The translations under genes and the position numbers were made by a program. DNA of 64,000 nt from NCBI GenBank assembly GCA_023079485.1, contig CM041083.1, forward strand, positions 169,033,400 to 169,097,399. The letters run 5' to 3'. This stretch comes from Archilochus colubris (lineage: Eukaryota > Chordata > Aves > Apodiformes > Trochilidae). This document shows positions 37,387-49,746 of the stretch, piece by piece (position 1 is the first letter of the stretch; every line of letters starts with the position of its first letter). The notes beneath the pieces were generated by a model. The model ran no database searches. It worked only from the letters and a program-made list of their open reading frames with translations, and was not told the DNA's origin.

Positions 37387-40300
37387 TTTATGCTGCAAAT
37401 CATATGCGGCTCCTTCTTGCATTCACTGTAAATACAAACCAATGTCCCCCACAAGCTTCCTAGAAGGTCAGTAGCTGCACTGTCATCTCTCACAAAAACC
37501 CAGATAGATTCAGCAAATAAGAGAAAGCTACAACTTTGTTTTTCAGTGATTTCTTCCAATGCAAAGGGACACAAAGTGTGGGTAAGCAGATTTGTGTTGA
37601 GCTGGGGCAACCCAAGAGCTCAACATCTCTGCAGATCTCACCTTGAAAAGCCTTAACTGAAGCTGTCAGTGAAGCTTCACAGCTCTTTCCAAACCTGGAA
37701 ATGTAAAATGTCCTTCTGAGAGTCCTGTTCTGTGCAATTCTTCCCGATGTGACCAACACCCTCAAGGAAGTGTATTGCCAGAGGTGAGGTGCTCATCCAC
37801 CTGCAAAGGTAGAGCCTGAAGCAGCTCTTTGGTAGGAGAAAGATCTGAACTGGGGGAGAGGGAGAAATGGTCTGCCAGTGGGTAAAAACTTGGTGGTAAA
37901 ATTATTGTTTTTTCCCATTTTTTACAAGCAGGAGCAGCTGACAAATTCATCCTGTCTGTGCTTTTTTGTGTGGCATTACAAAATTAGAAAGTTGTTATTC
38001 CATGAACTTGAATTTGCTGAAAAATAGAAACTGAAGTGCCATAAATAGAGTTGGGCTCTTTGAAGCCACAAAGAGAGGGCTGTTCTGATGAGGAGATGCC
38101 AGGCCTGGGAACATGGGTTTCCTTTGTTTGTAAGCTGTTATGAAGCAGCTGGCATCATTTGAAGACATCTCCCAGATTTGCTTGTGCTGTTAACTTGGGA
38201 TGAAGAGGAAATAGCAACAGGCCATGAGCAGGGGCCAAGAGAGATCCAAGCCCTCCCACCTGTCAGGCTCAATGGGGCAATGGTCTTCTAAGGAGATTTG
38301 TGATTGAGTGATGAATAGGTCTGCAAGTAAAACTTGGAGGGAGCAAATTATCTGAGCTCCTTCAAGAGCTTCATTATGTTTCTGTGTTCTATCAGGAGGG
38401 ATAAAAAAAAAAAACCATTTCTTTCTCTCAGGATGTATGGCTCCATCTCCATTGTCCTTGTCACCTTTGCCTGTTGGTTTTGCACTGGGGATGGTGGCAG
38501 CTGAACACAATGGCACCCACCTGTGGGTTGTCAGCCCCTCCTGAAAACAGCATTTTAGTGCCCTGTTTGAGTTGTTGGGCTGAAAATGCTGCTGAGAAAT
38601 CAGCAGGCACTGATGGTGTTAGTGCTGAGCATGGCTGAAATCCTCCCATGGTTATACTCTGTGATAGGGAGGGCAAATCATGGGCAACTTTTGTTGGATG
38701 CAATTCCCTAAAGATGTCACTTAATAAAAGATGATTAAACTGGGCCCAAACACACATGAGACAGCTGTAGAAGCCCATTTTATTTTCTCTGGTGCAAACT
38801 CAAGAGATTCTTTGGGGAACTGAGACCCAGCTCTACATCCCAATCTGCTTTTTGGATGGAAGATGTTTTGGCTTGAAGCTTGGAGCTGCTTTCCCACCCT
38901 GGCTGTCCCTGCTTGTGTCCCAGCTTCGTGCAGCCCCTGCTTGGCTTTCAGTATTGGACACCAGGAAAATCATTAAACCCCACTGACCTTCAAAAGAGCT
39001 TGAAACTAAACCCTAACAACTACAGGGTAAGGTGTCTCTGGAGGCTTTTGTCTCATGTACTGCATGCAGGATAGAAGCACAAGAGATGCTTATAAATTGG
39101 GGACTTTATTACACTTCATTAAAGGACTCACAGGAGCAAGGACTGGGCCCTCATCCCCCCCTAGGCGAACTGCTGCAATAAAAAGTGGTTTTTAAACTAG
39201 GCCACAGAAAGAAGGCTTGAAGACTGTCAGTGTTTTTATTATATAGGTGTGCACAGAAATGTTTTCTTAACTAATGAACACAGAGGGAGGTGGTTAAATG
39301 GTTTCAGGTGCCTGTGAGCCTCTGGGTATTGCACTGTTTAATTGCTCACTCGGTTTTTAGTCTATGAATGGTGCAGGAATAAGTGACCCATGGAGCCAAG
39401 CTTGAGGATGGACAAGCAAAATGCAACAGGATTAGGCTCAGTTTATCCACCAAGCAGTAGCCAAGAAAAAAAACCAAAAACCTGCCAAAAAAAACCCCCA
39501 AAAAACCAAAAAACCAAAACACAACCTGCCAAAATCATCAAACTCAAGAAAGAAAAAATCATCAACTCAAGAAAGTAATTCAAGAAGGAGCTGGGCAGGC
39601 TTCCAGAGGTTCAGGGTATGAGGTAAAGCCATTAACAGGCATTTTGGTTTTAAGATAATAAGAGATTGGTTAGCAATTGGGATTTCCTGGACTCCTGGGT
39701 CTTAGGAAATGTCAGAAACACAGATGTGGATGGGAGGTCAGGGGGGAAGTGGGTGCAGGGGCTTCTCTGTGCCCACCTCCAGGCTCCTCTGCCCCAGTGC
39801 CCACCCAGTTCCCTTCAGGAGGAGATGCCTGGCAGGGGTGTCTGCTCCCCCCTTTGGGCTGTCCTGCCTGCCCACTTGGCAGCCATGGGGCAATGGTTGG
39901 TGGTCTGCACCCAGAGGAGGATGAGGTTACCTCCAAGGGAGGTTCTTTTGTGTCTTTTTGTCATGTTCCCTATTCTTCCAGTTATTTGAACAAAGGACGT
40001 GGTTCTTTTCAGGGACAAAACTCATGAAACCCAGATGGTGACCACAAGAGCACAGCTGGGTGTCTGCTTGCAAATTATAACTTCTGGGGCTTCAATACCA
40101 TCCTCCATCCTCCATCCTTGCATCTGAAGGAGCTGGAGAGAATTTTTTTTATTTTAAGGGTGTTCTGATGGGATTGTCCTAAAAATATAGAGGAAAGCAT
40201 AAAGCCACTCACTGTGGGGTCTAAGTCTGGGCAAACCCAGAGACAGGTTAGGGTGTGCTGGCACCCTGCTGAAGAACCATCAGTACCCTGGATGATGGAT

Positions 40301-41030
40301 TAATCAGATTATTGAGCTCCTTGTTTGTCTGTGCCCTTAGATGCCTCCTGTTTCTCTGCACCCTGGGGGCTGAAGCTGACTCTCTCAGATCTGACCCAAA
40401 ATTCTGCCATCCTGCTGCCCTTTTGTTCCTGGTGACCCCTGAGTGATGGGAGCCAACATGTTGGCCATGCCTACCAGGAAAGTGAAAATATCCCCTCAAA
40501 ATCCTCTGACTGATCTCTTTTTGCTCACTTTTTTTTTTTTTTTTTAATTATTATTATTTTTAATATGCATGAAGTATACATAACATAAATTAACAGAGCC
40601 TGTCAGCCTAAAGTCATCTTCAGGTAGGCAAATAAGCTGGAGCTGAACCTTTCCTAAAACATTTTGTTAAAATTAGGTTGTGCCAAAACTGGTTGCACAA
40701 GGGCTAATGTGATCACAGGATGTCTCTTTGCTTTAAGTTTTTTCCATAGGCAAATGATCATTACAAATCTCTTGGTGTGCTTTGCAGTAATCACCAAGAG
40801 ATTGAATAAATAGTAATAAACCAACTTGCTTTCCAGAAAAATAAGGTTAAACCACACTAACAGCTGTTTCTTCACAAATACCACAGCATCTGAACTGAAA
40901 AGAAATGATATTGAAACCCCAGGTATGTGTAATGGAACTACTAATTTTATGCCTGTGGGTAAAATTTCTCTCTTTGCCTCCCTGAGGAGTCTACTTCACC
41001 TTGGTACCTTCCAGTGTTAACAAGGTGTCC
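37387..41030. other. Intergenic, up to the solo LTR
   Basis: Contains the A-rich tract at 39468 and a poly-T run near 40530. The overlapping frames at 39666-40027 lie on both strands and are not supported as genes. Confidence 0.5.
39468..39575. repeat. A-rich low-complexity tract with 24-bp tandem repeat
   Basis: Runs of AAAACC/CCAAAA are followed by ATCATCAAACTCAAGAAAG (39534-39552) and ATCATCAACTCAAGAAAG (39558-39575). The open frame across it (39390-39578) reflects low complexity. Confidence 0.85.
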
Positions 41031-41035
41031 TGGTT

Positions 41036-41839
41036 TGGGCCAGGATAAAGGTGACTTTCTGTCTTGTACTTTTGCTTTTACCTAAGTCTCTTGTAAGTAG
41101 TTGCACTTGCTGAATTAACAGCAAGTTTCTCAGACAGTGTCTGCTTCTAGGATTGATAACACTCGATGTTTATAGTTACTGCTAGAGACTGGGATGCAGA
41201 GCCAAGGACACTGCTCAGCTCTGAGGAAAACTTTTACCCTCCAGAAGGAAGAAAGAGGTCCCACCTGAGCCCTCCTTTGGGGAGGAACAGACAAGATAGA
41301 TGCCAGAATTGACCAAACAGAGTATTCCATCCCATACACGTCACAGTATAAATTTGAGGGATCACGAGGGCCAAGCCATGGTTTCCTGCTTCCAGCTTCC
41401 AGCTGCCTGCCCTTCCTGCCTTTCCTGCTTCCCTTCCTTCACCCGGCATCCTGGAAGGATTCCGTCCGTTCATCTGCCTGTGGTCCCGATCCATGCCAGC
41501 CCATATCTGTGTGTTCCTGCCTCCAGTTCCCGACTGCTGCCGACTCCAGGAGTCCAGCCTGGACTTTCCCAGGGCTGCCCTGCAGCCTCGGTGGTGACGT
41601 GAGAGTTGTTGGGGGAAAAGGTGGGAGGAATGTGAGATCCATTTTCCTGTATATTTGTATATATTTAGTAATTTCTCCTATTTATCATTACTGTTTCATT
41701 AAAGTTGTGTAGTTTAGTTTCCAACCCATAAGTCTCTCTCCCTTATTCTCCCTCCTTTCTTTATCAAGGAGAGAGAGAGAGATTAACAGAGAGCGTCTGT
41801 TACTCAGTTTAATTGCCAGGCCAGTGTTAAACCATGACA
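41036..41839 (+). mobile_element. Solo LTR, class III (ERVL-like), 804 bp
   Basis: The element starts TGTCCTGGTTTGGGCCAGGA and ends AAACCATGACA. It is flanked by perfect 5-bp repeats CAAGG at 41031-41035 and 41840-41844, the target-site size typical of ERVL-type elements. A TATAAA at 41347-41352 and an ATTAAA at 41698-41703 fit a U3-R-U5 order on the + strand. No gag-pol or second LTR is adjacent. The opening motif is one I associate with songbird LTR families. Open frames inside it (for example 41300-41602) are not retroviral genes. Confidence 0.87.
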
Positions 41840-41977
41840 CAAGGATCCAGGACTGATGCAAAGATGTTGGAAGTTCCAGTTACCAGAAAGGGATATTCAA
41901 ATATTAAAATACTTGTATGCACCAGCCCATGATACCAAAAACTGCTACAATCATGGGTTTGTAGCAAGAAACTTAAT

Positions 41978-42376
41978 TTTGGGGCTGGAACAGCTCTCCT
42001 ATGAAGACAGCCTGAGACAGGTGAGAGCATGGAGAAGAGAAGTCTCTGGGAAGAGCTTCAAGCATCCTTCCAGTAACCTGAAGGAGGTTACAAGGAAAGC
42101 TGGGGAGGGACTTCTCACAAGAATGTGTAGTGACAGAATAAGGGGGGATGGTTTATAAACTGGAAGAGAGTGGATTTAGATTAGATATTAGGAATAAATT
42201 CTTTAGTGTGGGCGTGGTGACACACCAGAGTTGTGGCTGCCTCATCACTGGAAGTGTCCAAGGCCAGGCTGGATGGGGCTTTGAGCAACCTGGTCTGGTG
42301 GGAGGTGTCCCTGACCATGGCAGGGGGGTTGGAATTAGATGACCTGTAAGGTCCCTTCCAACCCAAACACTTTAAT
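41978..42376 (+). mobile_element. CR1 LINE fragment, diverged
   Basis: It runs from GGGGCTGGAACAGCTCTCCT to GGTCCCTTCCAACCCAAACA. The middle (ATTAGGAATAAATTCTTTAG, then a shortened junction to GTTGTGGCTGCCTCATCACT) shows deletions. It lies about 135 bases past the solo LTR at 41036. Confidence 0.86.
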
Positions 42377-44043
42377 GCCCTCTGAGAAAGCCCTTTTATT
42401 TCACTTTTCCAACTCTTTCCTGTACAAGGCCTGACTGCCTTACAAGTGCTTGGGAGTGTACTGGTGAACTCCCCCTGGTGTGGGCAAGGATGGCTGATTA
42501 TCATCCAAGAGAAGATATCCCAAACAACAAAGTTAAAACCAGCAAATTCTCACCTGCAGTGATCCTACTCAAGCAGGAGATGAAAATTAGGAAGAAATGG
42601 CATCTGACGTAAGCTATACACTAAAGCAGTGGAGGACAACATTAGTAGCTGCATCACTAGTTAGGGACATGGGTAGTTCAAGCTGGGTGGAAAAATGATG
42701 GCAACCACTGCTGGGACGTGGAAATCTAAGCTTGGATACTGGTCCCTTACAGGGTAGGTCCAGGTCCATCCTTAACTCTGGAGGTCAAGATTAAGGGTCA
42801 AGTGAGTGACACCTACCTAGTCTCAGGCAGAGTGTGAAACTCAAGCAATTCAAAGGGAATTTTTTTTTTATTATTACGATTTTTTAATCCATGTAGTATT
42901 GGATTCCTGTTTTGAGAAAAAATGACTGAACTCTGACATTCGCTGCCTTGCCAGCCTGTTTCCCACATTCACATATGTCCTTTTCTTAGAAGAAATAATC
43001 TAGAGAAACAATGGGCCTTTTGTTCAGAGCAGCTGGTTGAGTGAAATAATGCTGCTCTCAGACATCAGAAAAAGCTCCCTGACCTTTTGGGTTGCCCTCT
43101 GCCATCATCTCCAGTTAGGTTGGGCTTTGCAGGCTGTGAGGTGACAGACAGGATGCCCCAGACCCCCTGGACCCCCCATTACCTGGAGCAGGCTCCAAGC
43201 AGGTTTCAGCTAAAAAGCACAAGAGATGCTGCCCTGCAAGGCTCAAGGGAGCTGGGGAGGAGCTGCCAGGTGGGATGAGGAGGCACCAAGTGTAGAGTCT
43301 GGCACCTACTTGCTTCTCCACAGCACTCAAGAGGATTAAACAGAGGTGCCAAGGAGCTCTCTTAGGGTCTCTTCTCTCTCAGTCTCTGACTGGGCACACA
43401 TTCTTGGCCACTTTCTTCCCCACCCCCCCTCAGCTTGGCTTTGAATCATTTCCTGTCTCTTGCACCTATTTCTGCTCTCATTTCTTTGAGCAAAATGAGC
43501 TCTCCTCTCCTGCTCCCCCCCCTTCCCTCTTCATCTGTTTGTGTGATGGTGGTGATGGGAAGGATCTGGATCTTTTGACTTTTTCTGTTTGGTTGCTTGC
43601 TTGCTTTGGTTTGGTTTTGGGTTGTTTTTTTTGAGAATTCTTCCTCCTTTCTTTTTTTTTTTTCCACCCTGCAAATCACAGTGCTGGGTCACATTAATGA
43701 GGGTGCACACCAGTGCTAGAGAAGTAGAAAGCTTCTGAAAGCCACGTGCTGACTACACTTTCTGTAAAGGCTTTTATGGCAGGTGTGTTGTGTGGAGCAT
43801 GCAAATAAGGTCTAAAAAAATCTCATGTGATAGCTGGGTATAAGGGTCAAGCTTTAGGCTGGAGATGCTTAGTGTAGGTTTCTGGCTTGCTTTAGCAAAT
43901 CATTTGCAAAATCTTCCAGCCAGAGTGATTGGATGATGCTGAGAAAGGAATGAGGGGGTCTCATTTAGGGGACTGGCACATACTGGTGGCTGAGATTTAA
44001 CTTGTGTGGAAAGTAACTGTCCATCTGCCCATCAATCCTGAAC
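42377..44043. other. Intergenic, nothing supported
   Basis: Pyrimidine-rich patches near 43400-43680. No gene or mobile element was recognised. Confidence 0.5.
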
Positions 44044-44455
44044 CATAGAATCATAGAATTTTCAGGGTTGGAAGGGACCTTTAAGATCATCCAGTTCCAA
44101 CCCCCCTGCCATGGGCAGGGACACCTCCCACTAGATCAGGTTGCTCAGAGCCCTCTCCAGCCTGGTCTTAAAAACTTCCAGGGATGGGGCTTCCACCACC
44201 TCTCTGGGCAACCTGTGCCAGTGCCTCACCACCCTCATGGTGAAGAACTTCTTCTTAACTTCCAATCTAAATCTCCCCTCCTCTGGTTTGAATCCATTCC
44301 CCCCAGTCCTATCACTACCTGACACCCTCAAAAGTCCCTCCCCAGCTTTCCTGTAGCCCCCTTCAGATACTGGAAGGCTACAATAAGGTCTCCTCAGAGC
44401 CTCCTCCTCTTCAGACTGAATAACCCCAACACTCTCAGTTTGTCTTCATAACCAC
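44044..44455 (-). mobile_element. CR1 LINE fragment
   Basis: AACCATAGAATCATAGAATT opens the 3' end on the - strand. The - frame 44331-44131 retains [20 protein letters not shown], the conserved CR1 C-terminal segment. Similarity ends near TCAGTTTGTCTTCATAACCA. Confidence 0.9.
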
Positions 44456-47400
44456 CGTAGCTGGTATATTAAATAGAAAAGGATGACTGCAAAAAGAAAA
44501 GGCTAATAGGTTTGACTTGCTTTTTTACAAGAAAAAGCACCAGAATCTCTCAACTGCTTTGTCAGTCATTGACCTTCACCTACAGAGATGCTTTGCTTAT
44601 ATTTTGTGATTTCAAGTATTGCATCAATGACATGAGATATTAGTTTTAATTGATACCTTGGCCTTTGACAATATCCAGTGCTTCTCTATCCAGATAAGCA
44701 ATCTATTCATTTGCACATGGATAAAAATCCACACTTGATGAGTTAAAAAGCAGAGGAAAAAAGGCTTGCATTACAAAGCTTATTGATGAGTTTAGAGCTA
44801 AAATATCACATGCTAAAAACCAAAATAAAAGAATTTGTACTTCTTGGCACTGGATACCAACATCAGCCTATGTTTGGGTATGGATGCTGCCCTTCAGGGC
44901 TTGTCTCCTCAGTGCTGTAGCTCAGTTTTTGTGCTGTGTTAGTCCAAATCTTCTGTACTTTAAGGTTTTTCACTTTCCACCTGTCCAGCCTGCAAAAGAC
45001 CAGATCCTACAGAGTGTGCTTGGTCTGCTTGGACTATTTTCAGCAGAGAGAGGAGTGATTTGGGGTAGGGGGGTGATGAGGCTTTTTTCTGAGCTGGTGC
45101 TAAAGGAGAGGAGAGGTCTGAGTTCTTAAATTCACCATAACAAATAGTGAAATCTGCTGTTTCATGGGCATGGAGACCTTCTCTAGTGAAATGGCAGAAT
45201 GGGGTGACTTAAAAATGGCAGAATGAGGAAGAAGAGGACTTCCTAAAAAAAAATTGGCTCAGTGGCACATGCAGTGCCATCCCCCATTTCATTGCCCCAT
45301 CCATCTGTGCCTGACCAGTGCTCAGACAAGAACCTTGCAGCAAATCTGCAAAATGACATTGGTGTTCCCCCCTGCCACAAGCTTGGTTGGCAGGAGTGGG
45401 AAATGATCTCTGTCCTCTTCAAATGAGAAGATAACACCAGAGGAAAAGGCAGTAATGCACCAGGGTCAGGATGGCCTCCAGTGAGCATGAACCATGAGAT
45501 GGGGGCTCCTTTAGGTGTTTGCTTTTCCTAATAGGATCATTGCCTTCAGATGTCAGCTTACAGCTATCTGGGTAACCTCCCCACTATGGGCATGCTTGCC
45601 TGGTTTGGGCCTGCCTGAATGCTCAGCCCTTGGGGAGTCTTTGCTTAAATATAAATATGGTTCTTAAGCCAGGATCTTATAGTAAATATATTGATGAATG
45701 GAAGGTCTTCTTTTTCCTCTTGCACCTGACTTGCTATCTTGGGACCATGTCACATCAAACTGAGTTGTGCCAGAAAACTGAGGCCATGAGGAGGATTGCC
45801 CCAGCTGTATCTCTAGGATAATTTTGCTCATTTGGGGCACATTATGTGACTTGTTGCCAAAGTCTTTTTCCCTCACCATGCCAGCAGAGAAAGAGGACAC
45901 AGAGTTTCCATGTTTCTTGTTCCCCTCTTTACAGCAAGGAACACCAAGGGACAGCAGAGAGCAGCGGGGACCTGCAGAATGGTTGCAGATAATTCAGCTG
46001 GACAAAAAAAAATATATACATATAGTAATTTTGCTGTATCAAAGTTCCACCACACTTTCTGCTGCTCCTGACTGCAGAGCTTGCAGGCTTTTCATTAAAT
46101 TGGACTTTTGGACTTTCCTGTGAGCAAGGAGCAGCAAAGTCTTAGGTGGACACAACCTCCAGCTATGAGAGGAGCAGCTTGTGGGGTTGGGTGGAGAAGC
46201 TGCACAGGGCAGTGAAGATGCCCCAAAAGAAACCTCTAACTCTGCTAAATCTGTCCCTGTTCCACCCTTTCCTGCATTGCCCAAGCAGGAGGAGGGGATG
46301 AGGCAATCAATGCTTTAAGGTTGCTCCTTTGCCACCACCAAATATTTGGGGGATGGGGACAGCTTGTGCAGTGTGATGTAAACAGGGAGGCACGGTCCTT
46401 GCTCTGAGGCTTCTCTGGAAATCGTGGCATGGGAGCATCCCTGCCCCTACCCAGAAGCATTTCTTTAAAACAACCCCAAACTGATTAATAATTCTCAATT
46501 TGGAAACTACAATAGGTGACCTTAGAGATGTCAAATAAAGCCAAGCTGAAATGCAGATGTTGGTATAGAAGGCAGGGAGCATGATTTAGTCATGATGACA
46601 GGAAAAAATATCTGGGAAAGCATTCTTCCTATCACCCTCCTGTAAAACACATTTTCCTAACCATGTAATGCTATTTTTGAACTTTCTCCAATCTGCCATC
46701 TGCGTGTAATATCATCTTACTCAGAGACCCCAGACAGGGAATCTAACATAAAATACTCATTTACTGATTCGAACTGAAAACACTGTTGCTAAGAGCAGAT
46801 TTTTATCAAGTCCTGGTATAAAAAGGATTTTTTTTTCCTTTGTAAGATGTATCTAGTTTATAGGTGCTTGATGAGTATTTCCACTTTCAGTAAGAGGTTC
46901 CAGGGACTTTAAAATTTTGGCTTGTGTAAGAAGGAACAAACCTGTAGGCATTTAGAAAGGAAAAAAAGCTCACAAAATTAATATTCAGGGAACACAGATG
47001 AGCCCAGTCCCTCTTCCACTGTCTGATAAAGTTAACAAGCCTCAATCCATCCTGAACATGCACCTGGGGTAGGGAAGGAGGGGATTTTTCTGCCTCTTAC
47101 TGGCACAGATACTTAAGCAGAGGAAAGCAGAGTGGTGAAGGTTTGGAGCCAATGGGACCACAGTGGCTCCAACGTGGTGGTGACTTCAGAAGAAGAGATT
47201 TTTCTGAGCCCACCTGCCCTGTGTGAGGACAGCTCTGTTCTGTGTGGTCCCCGTGGTGGGTCTGGGCCATGATACATCAGCATCTTACTGATGTATCTCT
47301 GAGCTGAACCTGACTCCTCTGCCAAGCCAGTCCTGGCCTTGGGATGTGGTTTTTATTGTGGGATATTTTATTGCTAAGGCCACGTCAGGCAGCTCTGCCC

Positions 47401-49644
47401 AACCCTGCTCCTTCCTCTGCATGTTGCCACCTTTCTGCTCTGCCTGTGCTCTGCACTGGTGCTCAAGAGAAGCCAATTCAGGAAGCCAAACAGGTTGAAA
47501 ATGACAAATTCATCCTTTTCCCCCCTCCCTGCTCTCTTCCCTTACAGTTGTGTTGGAACCTGGGGGAATTTTGGTACCAGGTTACACCTGGCTGGTAGGG
47601 ATCTTCAGCATCAGGCAGCTGGGGTCAGGGTCTGGTTTCCAGCCCTACCTGGCTTTGCATAGCTCAGTCTGTCCCAAACAAAATTTTACATGGTGGCTGA
47701 GGAATCCAGGGACAAAACTGGAGATGCCTTTTGTATTTCCAAGCATCAGTATATGTACTGTGATGGGGTTTTTTTTTCTTGAATAAGTGTAGTGTAGAGG
47801 AGACACAATTCTTCCACATGCAGCCTACACCAGATGTTCAGACTAATGATGCTGTGAGTAATGCTATGGCATCTGCTTGTTTTTTTTAAAGCAGATTTTC
47901 CTATGCTCATTTATCCTTTCAAAAGTTGTAGAAGTCTTGAAAAAAGTTATTCCAATTTTATAATGCTGGCCTCATCTTTGAAAACCCCCACTATCACTTT
48001 CATCCAGAAGAATGTCAGCTCTTTTTCAAATCTTCCTACACACTCTTATTTCCCAGAAAATGTAGACTTTGAAACATTTGATTCAGCGAGGAAGCTGCTC
48101 ACATTGTCACAACAACCTCAAAAGCAACAGCACTTCCCAAAGCAATTTGTTACATGTTTACTTCGGTAACACTGCAGGGCTTTTTAGCCTGTCTGAAGGC
48201 AGAAAAACACAAATAACCTTTTAATGCTTGCAATATCAGAGAATATTTTAGTTTCCCTCTTTCTGAGGCTTGGTGGATAAGAGCAGAATGAGCATACTGA
48301 GCAATAAACCACTGACACCAGAGGGTTTGAAATCACTGGGATATTCCAAAATGCTCAAATGGTTTGGGTATCAACATCTCTCATTCCTTAAATACAATGC
48401 CCAGAGCACCATGTATTGTAATTTACCTTGTGTGATGTTCAGGGATCATCAGACACCCATGACATGGGATAAAATGTGTTCCACACCTCACGGACCATGC
48501 AAGATGCTCCCACGTGCTGAGTGCTGCTCCTGTCCAGCAGATGCAGGGCCTGGGAGGGGGGAACGTTGGCCTTCCTTTAATAGAAGGTTGATGGTCAGGC
48601 CAGCAGAGCCTGTTCACTGTTCACTCTCCCAAGATGCTGGCAGAAAGAACAGTAAATGACAAAATGCAAGCTGTGGATTTCATTTTTTTTAAAGATGAGG
48701 ACAAAATGGAAGTTTGCTCCAGAAGCAAAATTAACCATGAGCTGAACAACAACTTCCATGATACTCACAGTGGACAAACACAAAAGCTTTATCTACTTAC
48801 ACAAACCCAGTAGCACTTAAAGCACCAACTAAACCTCTTCCCACCTAGAGGTTCTGTAAAACAAGTATATTTTCCAGTCAGCTTTCCCGATTTGGTACAG
48901 TTGGGAATTTGATTTTTATTTCTCAATAAATATTGGTTTTAATTTATTAATAGACACAATAGTGTGCAGTAGCCAACCTAGCACTTTTTTTTTTTTTTAA
49001 ATCCTCCAAATTATTCTAATACTTGTTTTACAAAACTAATAAAAACATCTTAACTATATAACTGCAGAAAACCTCTGGTATTCTTGTACCTCTTATCTGT
49101 ACTCTCAGGGTCCTTTTATTTTCATAATTATGTACACTATATATATATTATATATATTATATATATGTATTATTTATTATATATATGTATTATATCCATA
49201 GACTACATTATCAAAAGCTGTTCTCTGCTCAAATATTATGCCAGTGCATTTGATCAGTGATTAGGACCTGTAGTCTTAATTTTATCAGACCAATGGATAA
49301 GTTATAGCATGACACAGGCAATAATGTTTAACACCTAAAGTAAAGGATGGAAATGGAAAAAAAAAAAGACACTGCTGAAGTCAAACACTATGAGTCCCTT
49401 TAAGTCCTTTTGCATCTCATGCTACCCATCACTTTTAAATGCAGTTTTGTGAGGCTGCTCATGATTTTAAATGCTGAGCATCCTTTGGTTTTGACTAAAA
49501 TCACACACACAGCTGGGCACTGTGTATAATTTTTGGATGTCAGCTAAATAATAATCCTAAATGATTGTGCATTATTAATAACCAGCTAGTGAGTATGAAC
49601 ACGTAATCTGCATTATAAGAGGTAGGTAAAATCACTACTACTGA
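44456..49644. other. Intergenic gene desert
   Basis: About 5.2 kb with only chance frames plus the AT microsatellite at 49137. No exon or RNA gene was recognised. Confidence 0.5.
49137..49196. repeat. AT-rich microsatellite
   Basis: About 60 bases of interrupted (AT)n, with a recurring unit of the form ATATATATGTATTAT. It is probably length-variable. Confidence 0.9.
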
Positions 49645-49746
49645 TAGAATCATAGAATCATAGAATCATAGGGGTTGGAAGGGACCTCGAAAGATCATCT
49701 AGTCCAACCCCCCCTGCCAGAGCAGGGCCACCTAGAGTACCTCGCA
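49645..49746 (-). mobile_element. CR1 3'-end fragment
   Basis: Three tandem terminal units (GAATCATA repeated) are followed by GGTTGGAAGGGACCTCGAAA and CCAGAGCAGGGCCACCTAGA. It nearly matches the first 100 bases of the copy at 56730. Confidence 0.9.

Noticed and set aside
41021..41830. CCAGTGTTAA occurring just before the solo LTR and again near its 3' end, 800 bases apart
   Set aside because: The LTR ends and the CAAGG repeats already explain the structure. A 10-base match is too short to argue for a different boundary.
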